From Stagnihabitans sp038231775 (GTDB lineage Bacteria; Pseudomonadota; Alphaproteobacteria; Rhodobacterales; Rhodobacteraceae): a stretch of 9,659 nucleotides of DNA. Position 1 is the stretch's first letter; each line of letters opens with the position of its first letter. Below are positions 1 to 6,773 of the stretch, piece after piece. Location of the stretch: NCBI GenBank assembly GCA_038231775.1, contig JBBRKS010000152.1, positions 1-9,659 on the forward strand. Direction: 5' to 3'. The notes under the pieces were generated by a model that did no database searches, was not told the DNA's origin, and saw only the letters and a program-made list of their open reading frames with translations. Both the position numbers and the translations under genes were made by a program.

Positions 1-1
1 C

Positions 2-319
2 TACCGCGAGAATTACGCGACCCAGAACCAGTTGAAGAAAATGGCCAGCGTGCAGGACGAAATCGCCGCCCTGCGCGACGAGATTGCCATGCAAAAGGCC
101 GAATGGGCCTATCTGAATCGCCCCGACCGCCTGCGCGATCTGGCGGCGATGAACTTTGACCGGCTTGGCCTGATGCCGATGGGGCCACAGCAGTTGGGCA
201 CCGCCGCCGAAATCATCCTGCCAGCGCCCAAGCCCCTTGTCATCACCGGGGCAGTGCAAACCCAAGGCGCGCTGGACCTGCCAGTCGTCCAAGGCCCTGA
301 TGGAGAGCAAGTGCCATGA
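2..319 (+). CDS. ftsL: Cell division protein FtsL, C-terminal part (5' end outside window)
   Basis: The reading frame is open from the first bases of the window, so the gene begins upstream; 105 residues and the TGA stop are visible. FtsL is a small bitopic inner-membrane protein that forms a periplasmic coiled coil with FtsB and, with FtsQ, activates FtsW/FtsI at the septum. The transmembrane helix is not in view. What is seen is a charged heptad-like stretch (ENYATQNQLKKMASVQDE onwards) followed by the segment EWAYLNRPDRLRDL and then NFDRLGLMP, which I recognise as typical of Rhodobacteraceae FtsL. A Pro/Gln-rich tail of about 45 residues follows. The stop overlaps the ftsI start (ATGA), indicating translational coupling. 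A TTG at position 32 could be mistaken for a start, but the family homology clearly continues upstream of it. Identification rests on recalled family sequence and on the gene order. Confidence 0.9.
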   Translation, partial: YRENYATQNQLKKMASVQDEIAALRDEIAMQKAEWAYLNRPDRLRDLAAMNFDRLGLMPMGPQQLGTAAEIILPAPKPLVITGAVQTQGALDLPVVQGPDGEQVP

Positions 320-2121
320 TCCGCACCCCGCTGCGCCCGCTCGCCCGGATACTTGAGGCGCGCTCCAAGGGCGAAAATCCCGATGTGATCGAAAAGGAAA
401 ACCTTGCGATCCGCAATGATGCCTTGCGCGACAAATCCCGCGCCCGGGCCGAACGGCGGCTGATGCTGCTGGCCTTTGGCTTTTTCATCGCCTTTTCGGT
501 GATCGGGGCGCGGATGGGCACGCTTGCCGCATCGACCCCAACCGAACCGCGTGCGGCGGCTGGTGGGTCAGAGATTACAGCCCAACGCTCTGATATCCTT
601 GACCGCAATGGCCGCATTCTGGCCACCAACATGCTGACCCACTCGCTGTATGCCCAGCCCCGCGACATGGTCGACCCGGTTCACGCCGCTACTGAACTGG
701 CCGCGATTTTCCCCGAACTGGATGCGAAGGCGCTGGAACGCCGCTTTACCGATGGCCGCAGTTTCATGTGGGTGCGCAAGGTTTTGTCGCCCGAACAGAT
801 GCAGAAGGTGCACGAAATCGGCGACCCCGGCCTGTATTTCGGCCCGCGTGAGATGCGCCTTTACCCCAACGGCAACCTTGCAGCCCACGTTCTGGGCGGT
901 GCCGCCTTTGGGGCTGAGGGTGTGGACTCGGCTGAGGTGATTGGTACGGCGGGGCTAGAGGCTGCCCTTGAACCGCGGCTAAGCGACCCGGCGCAATCCT
1001 CATCGCCCTTGACCTTGTCCATCGACCTGACCCTGCAGGCCGCCGTGGAAGAGGTGCTGGCGACCGGCATGCACACCCTGCATGCCAAAGGGGCCGCCGC
1101 AATCTTGATGGATGTGCACACCGGTGAGGTGTTGGCGATGTCCAGCCTGCCCGATTTTGACCCCAACGACCGGGGTGCGATTGATCCGACCAAAGACCCG
1201 TCCGACAACCCGTTGTTCAACCGCGCAGTGCAGGGGGTCTACGAACTCGGCTCGACCTTCAAGATATTTGCGGTCGCACAGGCGATGGACCTTGGCCTTG
1301 TGACGCCCGACACCTTGATCGACACCAAACAGCCGATGATCTACGACGGGTTCCGCATCAATGAGTTTGATGGCCACAACTACGGCCCGACCAAAAGCGT
1401 GTCCGACGTGATTGCCGTGTCATCCAACATCGGGGCGGCGCATATCGGGCTGATGATCGGGGGGGTGCGCCAGCAGGCGTTCCTGAAGACCATGGGCCTG
1501 CTGGACCCGCCGCAGATCGAACTGGCAGAGGCACCTTCGGCCCGCGCTTTGGTTCCGAAAAACTGGTCAGGCATCGTGACAGTGACCGCGTCCTATGGCC
1601 ACGGCGTGTCGACCAGCCTGCTCAACCTTGCGGCGGCCTATGCGACAATTGGCAATGGCGGGGTCAAGGTGACGCCGACGCTGCTGCATTTCGACCACCA
1701 TGTCCCCGGCCCGCGTGTCATCACCGAAGCCACCGCCAAGGCCTGCGTCCTGATGATGCGCCGCGTGGTGACCGACGGCACGGCAACCTTCGCCGATGTG
1801 CCGGGCTATGCGGTCGCGGGCAAGACGGGCACAGCGGAAAAGCCGCGCAAGGGGGGTGGGTATGACAAGGAAAAGGTGATCAACACCTTCGCCTCGGTCT
1901 TTCCGGCCAATGACCCGAAATATGTGCTGGTGGTGACGCTGGATGAACCGGTGGAAACCGCCGGGTTGAAACCGCGCCGCACGGCGGGGTACACGGCGGT
2001 GCCGGTGGCCGGAGAGATCATCCGCCGCATCGGCCCCCTGGTCGGCCTGCGCCCGCAGATCGAAGGCGGCACCGTGATCGCCGTGAACGTCGCCGCCAAA
2101 GACCCGGTGGCGCAGGAGTAA
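316..2121 (+). CDS. ftsI: Peptidoglycan D,D-transpeptidase FtsI (penicillin-binding protein 3)
   Basis: This is the septal class B penicillin-binding protein (601 residues), which cross-links peptidoglycan at the division site in partnership with FtsW and the FtsQLB complex. A short basic cytoplasmic N-terminus of about 48 residues is followed by one membrane segment (about 49-67, LMLLAFGFFIAFSVIGA), which anchors the protein in the inner membrane. The periplasmic dimerisation/pedestal domain starts near residue 85 with the RSDILDRNGRILATN motif. The transpeptidase domain (about 230-570) has all three active-site motifs: S313-T-F-K316 with the catalytic serine (context YELGSTFK), S369-S-N371, and K503-T-G505 (context AGKTGTAEKP). 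The start ATG overlaps the ftsL stop by 4 bases, and murE begins 7 bases after the TAA stop. Length and motifs are normal. Division PBP rather than elongation PBP2 is chosen because of the ftsL-murE context. Confidence 0.97.
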   Translation: MIRTPLRPLARILEARSKGENPDVIEKENLAIRNDALRDKSRARAERRLMLLAFGFFIAFSVIGARMGTLAASTPTEPRAAAGGSEITAQRSDILDRNGRILATNMLTHSLYAQPRDMVDPVHAATELAAIFPELDAKALERRFTDGRSFMWVRKVLSPEQMQKVHEIGDPGLYFGPREMRLYPNGNLAAHVLGGAAFGAEGVDSAEVIGTAGLEAALEPRLSDPAQSSSPLTLSIDLTLQAAVEEVLATGMHTLHAKGAAAILMDVHTGEVLAMSSLPDFDPNDRGAIDPTKDPSDNPLFNRAVQGVYELGSTFKIFAVAQAMDLGLVTPDTLIDTKQPMIYDGFRINEFDGHNYGPTKSVSDVIAVSSNIGAAHIGLMIGGVRQQAFLKTMGLLDPPQIELAEAPSARALVPKNWSGIVTVTASYGHGVSTSLLNLAAAYATIGNGGVKVTPTLLHFDHHVPGPRVITEATAKACVLMMRRVVTDGTATFADVPGYAVAGKTGTAEKPRKGGGYDKEKVINTFASVFPANDPKYVLVVTLDEPVETAGLKPRRTAGYTAVPVAGEIIRRIGPLVGLRPQIEGGTVIAVNVAAKDPVAQE

Positions 2122-2128
2122 GCAGCCG

Positions 2129-3619
2129 ATGTCCGCGCCCCGCCAGCAGGCCAAGCCCCTTTCTTATCTCGGCCTGTCCGCCCGGGCGGGCCGTGATCCG
2201 GTGCTGACTGGTCTGACCGCCGACAGCCGTGCCGTGCGCCCCGGGTTTATGTTTGCCGCTTTGCCGGGAAGTGCGGCGCACGGGGCCACGTTCATTCAGG
2301 CCGCCATCGCTGCCGGCGCCTCGGCCATCCTGACGGACAGCCTCGGCGCCAGCCTCGCGACTTCCGCGCTCGACGCAGCGCCCGTGGCCCTTGTGGTGGC
2401 CGAAGACCCGCGTGAAGCCTTGGCCCGCGCCGCCGCCCTGTGGTACGGCGCGCAGCCCGAAACCATGGTTGCGGTGACGGGCACCAACGGCAAAACCTCA
2501 ACCGCGACCTTCTGCCGCCAGATCTGGATGCAGCTTGGTCATGCCGCAATCAACATCGGCACCACCGGGGTTGAGGGCGCATGGGCCGCCCCCTCTGCCC
2601 ACACCACGCCCGACCCTTTGACCCTGCACAAGATGCTGGCCGAGGCCGCCGCCGCCGGTGTGACCCATGCCGCGATGGAGGCGTCCAGCCACGGCCTTGA
2701 CCAGCGCCGTCTGGATGGGGTGCGCCTGAAAGCGGCAAGCTTCACCAACTTCACGCAAGACCATCTGGACTATCACAAGACGTTTGAGGCCTATTTCGCT
2801 GCCAAAGCGGGCCTGTTCACCCGCCTTTTGCCGCCCGAAGGCACCGCCGTCCTGAACCTGAACGACCCCAAGGTTGCCGAACTTGCCGCCCTGATCCGGG
2901 GCAGGGGCCAGGACCTCATCACCGTCGGCCACGCCCCTGAAGCCGATCTGCGCATCCTTGCCCAACGCTTTGACGCCACCGGACAGGACCTGCGCCTGTC
3001 CTTCAAGGATATCACCTACCAGACCCGCCTGTCGCTGATCGGTGGCTTTCAGGCCGAGAATGTGACCCTCGCCGCTGCATTGGTTATCGCGGCGGGTGAA
3101 GCGGCGGGCGATGTCTTTGCAAGCCTGCCCGATCTGACTGGCGTGCGCGGCCGCATGCAACTCGCTGCCACCCGCAAGAACGGTGCCTCGGTGTTTGTCG
3201 ATTATGCCCATACGCCGGACGCCGTCGCAACCGCGTTGCAAGCCCTGCGCCCGCATGTCCTTGGCCGCATCGTGATTGTGTTTGGCGCAGGCGGCGACCG
3301 CGACCGCACCAAGCGGCCCCTGATGGGCGCTGCGGCGCGTGACCACTCCGACATCCAGTTTGTCACCGACGACAACCCGCGTTCGGAAGACCCCACCACC
3401 ATCCGCGCCGCCATCCTTTCCGCCTGTCCCGAAGCGAATGAGGTTGGTGACCGCGCCGAGGCCATCCTGCGCGGTGTCGATGCGCTTGGTCCCGGCGACG
3501 CCCTGCTGATCGCTGGCAAGGGGCACGAGACGGGGCAAGTGATCAAGGGTGACATCTACCCGTTTGACGACGTGGAACAGGCCTCTATCGCGGTGGCAGC
3601 TTTGGACGGTGTGATATGA
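2129..3619 (+). CDS. murE: UDP-N-acetylmuramoyl-L-alanyl-D-glutamate--2,6-diaminopimelate ligase MurE
   Basis: This cytoplasmic Mur ligase adds meso-diaminopimelate to UDP-MurNAc-L-Ala-D-Glu using ATP, the third amino-acid step in making the peptidoglycan precursor. The 496 residues show the three Mur-ligase domains: an N-terminal UDP-binding domain (about 1-105, with LTADSRAVRPGFMFAALPG), a central ATPase domain with the P-loop TGTNGKTST (117-125), and a C-terminal domain from about 335. Lys226 (in AYFAAKAGLF) is at the place of the carbamylated lysine of the family. The DNPR motif (415-418, in DDNPRSEDP) is the known signature for meso-diaminopimelate rather than lysine specificity, which fits a Gram-negative. 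A GGAG at 2115-2118, inside the end of ftsI, is placed as the ribosome binding site 10 bases before the ATG. The TGA stop overlaps the murF start (ATGA). Confidence 0.97.
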   Translation: MSAPRQQAKPLSYLGLSARAGRDPVLTGLTADSRAVRPGFMFAALPGSAAHGATFIQAAIAAGASAILTDSLGASLATSALDAAPVALVVAEDPREALARAAALWYGAQPETMVAVTGTNGKTSTATFCRQIWMQLGHAAINIGTTGVEGAWAAPSAHTTPDPLTLHKMLAEAAAAGVTHAAMEASSHGLDQRRLDGVRLKAASFTNFTQDHLDYHKTFEAYFAAKAGLFTRLLPPEGTAVLNLNDPKVAELAALIRGRGQDLITVGHAPEADLRILAQRFDATGQDLRLSFKDITYQTRLSLIGGFQAENVTLAAALVIAAGEAAGDVFASLPDLTGVRGRMQLAATRKNGASVFVDYAHTPDAVATALQALRPHVLGRIVIVFGAGGDRDRTKRPLMGAAARDHSDIQFVTDDNPRSEDPTTIRAAILSACPEANEVGDRAEAILRGVDALGPGDALLIAGKGHETGQVIKGDIYPFDDVEQASIAVAALDGVI

Positions 3620-5070
3620 CGCTCTGGACCTCGCACGATGCCGCCACCGCAACCGGTGGCACCATACACACCGACTGGACCGCGACTGGTGTTTCGATCG
3701 ACACAAGAACGATCCAGCCGGGCGATCTGTTCGTGGCCCTGAAAGACACCCGCGACGGCCATGATTTCGTCGCAGCCGCCCTTGCCAAAGGCGCTGCCGC
3801 TGCCCTTGTCAGCCGCATCCCGGACGGGGTCAGCCCGCAAGCCCCGCTGCTGATCGTGCCCGATGTGCTGGCGGCTTTGACCGCCCTTGGGGCCGCAGGC
3901 CGGGCGCGCAGTGGGGCAAAGGTCATCGGTGTGACAGGCTCTGTCGGCAAAACCTCAACCAAAGAGATGCTGCGCGCCATCCTGTCCGGGCAGGGCAAAG
4001 TCCACGCGGCCGAGGCGAGCTATAACAACCATTGGGGCGTGCCCCTGACCCTTGCCCGCCTGCCGCAAACCGCCGACTTCGCGGTGATCGAGATCGGCAT
4101 GAACCACCCCGGCGAAATCGCCCCCCTGTCGCGCCTGACCCGCCCGCATGTCGTTCTGATCACCACAATCGCCGCCGCCCATCTTGAGGCGTTTGACGAC
4201 CTGAACGGCATCGCCCGCGAAAAGGCCGCGATCTGTGAAGGGCTGGAACCCGGCGGCACGGCTGTCCTGCCCGCCGATCTGGACACCTCGTCCCTGCTGT
4301 TGGACGAGGCGCGCCGCAACAACGCCCATATCCTGACCTTCGGGGCCACGGCGAACGCCCAATACCACCTGACCTCGGCCATTCTGGGCGCTACGACCAC
4401 GATCATCCGCGCCGAACGGGCGGGTGAGCCGTTCCTGTTCAAGGTCCGCTCTCCGGGTCGCCACTTTGCGATGAATGGTCTGGCCGCCCTTGCGGTGGCC
4501 GATGCGCTGCGGCTTGACCCGGTGATTGCGGCCACCGACCTTGGCCAATGGTCGCCTCCCGCCGGGCGCGGCACCCGCGAACGCATTGTGCTGGACGAAG
4601 TCGAGGGTGACGGCTTTGACCTTCTGGACGATGCCTTCAATGCCAACCCTGCCTCGATGGCCGCAGCGCTTGACGTGCTGATTGCGGCCACCCCGCAGGA
4701 TGGCCCGGGCCGCATCGCCCAAGGCCGCCGCATAGCCATTCTGGGCGACATGCTGGAACTGGGGCCGACCGAAGACGCCCTGCACCGCGCCATAGCGCGC
4801 CATCCGGGGCTGAACCGCATCACCACAATCCACTGTGTCGGCCCCCGGATGAAGGCGCTGCACGTCCTGCTGCCACGCGCCCAACGCGGCGAGTGGGTGG
4901 CCGACGCCAAGGACCTTATCCCCCGCGCGCGGTCCCTGGTCGATGCGGGCGATGTGGTTCTGGTCAAGGGATCAAAAGGCATCAAGGTGTCACTGGTCGT
5001 TGACGCCCTTCGCAAACTGGGTCACTGCGTGCCGACCGAAATGGCCTCGCACCCGTTTGGAGGGGAATGA
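3616..5070 (+). CDS. murF: UDP-N-acetylmuramoyl-tripeptide--D-alanyl-D-alanine ligase MurF
   Basis: MurF completes the cytoplasmic UDP-MurNAc-pentapeptide by ligating the D-Ala-D-Ala dipeptide with ATP. The protein has 484 residues, a normal size. The N-terminal domain carries the VSIDTRTIQPGDLFVAL segment (about 26-42). The central ATPase domain has the P-loop GVTGSVGKTSTKE (105-117), the EASYNNHWGVPLTL segment (133-146) and IGMNHPGEI (160-168). The C-terminal domain has DDAFNANPASM (338-348) and the KGSKG motif (451-455). These are the motifs that separate MurF from MurC, MurD and MurE. The start overlaps the murE stop by 4 bases, and mraY begins directly after the TGA, so all these genes appear to be translated from one message. 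Confidence 0.97.
   Translation: MTLWTSHDAATATGGTIHTDWTATGVSIDTRTIQPGDLFVALKDTRDGHDFVAAALAKGAAAALVSRIPDGVSPQAPLLIVPDVLAALTALGAAGRARSGAKVIGVTGSVGKTSTKEMLRAILSGQGKVHAAEASYNNHWGVPLTLARLPQTADFAVIEIGMNHPGEIAPLSRLTRPHVVLITTIAAAHLEAFDDLNGIAREKAAICEGLEPGGTAVLPADLDTSSLLLDEARRNNAHILTFGATANAQYHLTSAILGATTTIIRAERAGEPFLFKVRSPGRHFAMNGLAALAVADALRLDPVIAATDLGQWSPPAGRGTRERIVLDEVEGDGFDLLDDAFNANPASMAAALDVLIAATPQDGPGRIAQGRRIAILGDMLELGPTEDALHRAIARHPGLNRITTIHCVGPRMKALHVLLPRAQRGEWVADAKDLIPRARSLVDAGDVVLVKGSKGIKVSLVVDALRKLGHCVPTEMASHPFGGE
5059..5065 (+). promoter_or_regulatory. Ribosome binding site of mraY
   Basis: A strong purine-rich Shine-Dalgarno sequence, GGAGGGG, sits inside the 3' end of murF, 5 bases before the ATG at 5071. 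A second ATG at 5067, overlapping the murF stop as ATGA, lies only 1 base after the motif and is in a different frame that gives no MraY homology. The site therefore favours 5071 as the start. Confidence 0.7.
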
Positions 5071-6153
5071 ATGCTGTACTGGATGACCCAATTCGCGGAC
5101 GGTGGCGGTGTTTTCAACCTGTTCAAATACATCACCTTCCGGGCGGGCTGCGCGTTTCTGACCGCGCTGATCTTCGGCTTCATCTTTGGCCAGCCGCTGA
5201 TCAACCTTCTGCGCCGCAAGCAGGGCAAGGGTCAGCCGATCCGCGATGACGGCCCGGTCACCCACTTTGCCAAAGCGGGCACTCCGACGATGGGCGGGCT
5301 TTTGATCCTGTCCGCCCTGCTGTTTTCGACACTGCTATGGGCACGGCTGGACAATCCCTATGTCTGGATCGTGCTTTTGGTGACGCTGGCCTTCGGGATG
5401 ATCGGATTTGCCGACGACTTTGCCAAGGTGACCAAGCAGAACACCAAAGGAGTCTCCGGCCGCATCCGCATGGGCCTTGGTCTGGTGATCGCAGCCTTGG
5501 CCACCTATGCGGCGGCCAAATTCCACCCGGACGCCCTCAGCAATCAACTGGCTTTGCCGGTGTTCAAGAACGCGCTGTTCAACCTTGGCTACTTTTACGT
5601 GCCCTTCGGCATGTTCGTCATTGTCGGCTCGGCCAATTCCGTGAACCTGACCGACGGGCTGGACGGGCTGGCCATTATGCCCGTGATGATCGCCGGTGCC
5701 ACCCTTGGCGTGATCGCCTATGTGGTCGGCAACTTCAACTTCGCCGAATACCTTGGCGTCCATTTCGTTCCCGGCACCGGTGAGATTTTGATCTTCACCG
5801 CCGCCCTGTTCGGCGCGGGCCTTGGCTTTTTGTGGTACAATGCCCCTCCGGCTGCGGTCTTCATGGGCGACACCGGCAGCCTCGCCCTCGGTGGCGCTTT
5901 GGGAGCCATCGCCGTCTGTATCAAGCACGAAATCGTTCTGGCCATCGTCGGCGGCCTGTTCGTGGTTGAGGCGATGTCGGTGATCATTCAGGTCCTGTAC
6001 TACAAACGCACCAAGAAGCGCATTTTCCTGATGGCCCCGATTCACCACCATTTCGAAAAACGCGGCTGGGCCGAACCGCAGATCGTGATCCGCTTCTGGA
6101 TCATCTCGCTGATCCTCGCGATGCTGGGCCTTGCGACGCTGAAGGTGCGTTAG
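5071..6153 (+). CDS. mraY: Phospho-N-acetylmuramoyl-pentapeptide-transferase MraY
   Basis: MraY is the polytopic inner-membrane enzyme that transfers phospho-MurNAc-pentapeptide from UDP to undecaprenyl phosphate, forming lipid I. The 360 residues match the usual family length. Several hydrophobic membrane spans are evident, for example about 24-46, 72-90, 97-114, 135-149, 176-190 and 340-358. Catalytic motifs are complete: D115-D116 (GFADDFAKVTK), N192 and D195/D198 in NLTDGLDGLA, D267 in FMGDTGS, and the histidine triad H325-H327 in APIHHHFEK. The positions of D115, D116 and D267 coincide with the numbering of the E. coli enzyme. The gene abuts murF with no spacer. It is the last + strand dcw gene here and is followed by a strong hairpin; murD, which commonly comes next in this cluster, is absent from this position. 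Confidence 0.98.
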   Translation: MLYWMTQFADGGGVFNLFKYITFRAGCAFLTALIFGFIFGQPLINLLRRKQGKGQPIRDDGPVTHFAKAGTPTMGGLLILSALLFSTLLWARLDNPYVWIVLLVTLAFGMIGFADDFAKVTKQNTKGVSGRIRMGLGLVIAALATYAAAKFHPDALSNQLALPVFKNALFNLGYFYVPFGMFVIVGSANSVNLTDGLDGLAIMPVMIAGATLGVIAYVVGNFNFAEYLGVHFVPGTGEILIFTAALFGAGLGFLWYNAPPAAVFMGDTGSLALGGALGAIAVCIKHEIVLAIVGGLFVVEAMSVIIQVLYYKRTKKRIFLMAPIHHHFEKRGWAEPQIVIRFWIISLILAMLGLATLKVR

Positions 6154-6178
6154 CGCCAGACCTCTGCGTCCTGTACAA

Positions 6179-6210
6179 GCAAGGGGAAGACCAACACATC
6201 TTCCCCTTGC
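6179..6210 (+). terminator. Probable transcription terminator after mraY (convergent gap)
   Basis: A perfect 12-bp inverted repeat (arms GCAAGGGGAAGA at 6179-6190 and TCTTCCCCTTGC at 6199-6210) encloses an 8-base loop, 25 bases after the mraY stop. On the + strand it is followed by ATTTGCTCTTT, which is moderately T-rich rather than a clean U-tract. The position between convergent mraY and gloA fits a terminator for the dcw operon. It may also stop read-through from the opposite strand, although the flank on that side is less T-rich. Confidence 0.7.
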
Positions 6211-6247
6211 ATTTGCTCTTTGCCAAATACTCCCGCCGGAGGCTGTT

Positions 6248-6266
6248 GATTTTTCGCAGAAAAATC
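6248..6266. repeat. AT-rich palindrome in the mraY-gloA gap
   Basis: An 8-bp perfect inverted repeat (GATTTTTC, loop GCA, GAAAAATC) stands out in otherwise GC-rich DNA. It follows a short CTCC-CGCC-GGAG inverted repeat at 6230-6241. It lies 21 bases past the gloA stop on the - strand, so it could serve as a weak terminator for gloA, or be part of a dispersed intergenic element. The palindrome itself is plain in the sequence; its role is inference. Confidence 0.5.
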
Positions 6267-6287
6267 GTGCGCCCGGAATCCGAAGAT

Positions 6288-6716
6288 TTACCAGTGCCCG
6301 GTGTTGCCCATGCTGGCCCAAGGCTCTTGCGGCGCAAGGCTTTCGCCCATCTGCAACAGCTCGATCGAGATATTGTCGGGGCTGCGCACAAAGGCCATAT
6401 GGCCATCGCGTGGCGGTCTGTTGATCAGCACACCGGCGGCCTGCAGCTTGGCGCAGATGTCGTAGATGTTTTCAAAATCATAAGCCAGATGGCCGAAATG
6501 CCGCCCATCCGACGGCAGACCCGTATCGCCGTCCCAGTTGTAGGTCAGTTCGACCGGCGCTTCGGGCTGACCCGGTGGGGCCATGAACACCAGCGTGAAG
6601 CGGCCCTTTTCGTTTTCATAGCGGCGGATCTCTTCCAGACCCAGCAGCTTGTAGAACGCGATGGATTTTTCAAGGTCCAGAACGCGGACCATGGTGTGCA
6701 GATAGCGGACTTTCAT
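6288..6716 (-). CDS. gloA: Lactoylglutathione lyase (glyoxalase I)
   Basis: Glyoxalase I isomerises the hemithioacetal of methylglyoxal and glutathione to S-lactoylglutathione, the first step of methylglyoxal detoxification in the cytoplasm. The 142 residues form two beta-alpha-beta-beta-beta modules of the vicinal-oxygen-chelate fold. The start LHTMVRVLDLEKSIAFYK and the ELTYNW segment (56-61) closely resemble E. coli GloA. The four expected metal ligands are all present: H7, E56, H76 (in FGHLAYD) and E119 (in ISIEL). Its short form, without the extra insertions of the eukaryotic zinc type, suggests a Ni/Co-dependent enzyme, which is inference. The start ATG at 6716 has a good ribosome binding site, GGGAGG (6722-6727 on the complement), 5 bases upstream. 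The Slam gene ends 57 bases upstream on the same strand, so co-transcription is possible, but no functional link is evident. Confidence 0.93.
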   Translation of the reverse strand: MKVRYLHTMVRVLDLEKSIAFYKLLGLEEIRRYENEKGRFTLVFMAPPGQPEAPVELTYNWDGDTGLPSDGRHFGHLAYDFENIYDICAKLQAAGVLINRPPRDGHMAFVRSPDNISIELLQMGESLAPQEPWASMGNTGHW

Positions 6717-6773
6717 CGGGGCCTCCCTTTGGGTTACCGCGCAGACCTAGCACCGATGCGGCCCTTTGCCACC

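Noticed and set aside
32..34. TTG as a start codon for a 95-residue ftsL
   Set aside because: The same frame is open to the start of the window and encodes FtsL-like residues (YRENYATQ) before it, so the gene simply begins upstream.
1459..1466. G-run in ftsI as a possible phase-variation tract
   Set aside because: It is about seven bases long, inside an essential gene, and encodes ordinary conserved-looking residues; such runs are expected at this GC content.
2498..3706. A 402-codon open frame on the - strand across murE
   Set aside because: murE is unmistakable on the + strand with all motifs. The antisense product is low-complexity and spans the murE-murF junction.
5067..5249. Alternative ATG overlapping the murF stop (ATGA) as the start of mraY
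   Set aside because: It is out of frame with MraY and ends after 60 codons. The ATG at 5071 gives the full 360-residue protein with a better-spaced ribosome binding site.
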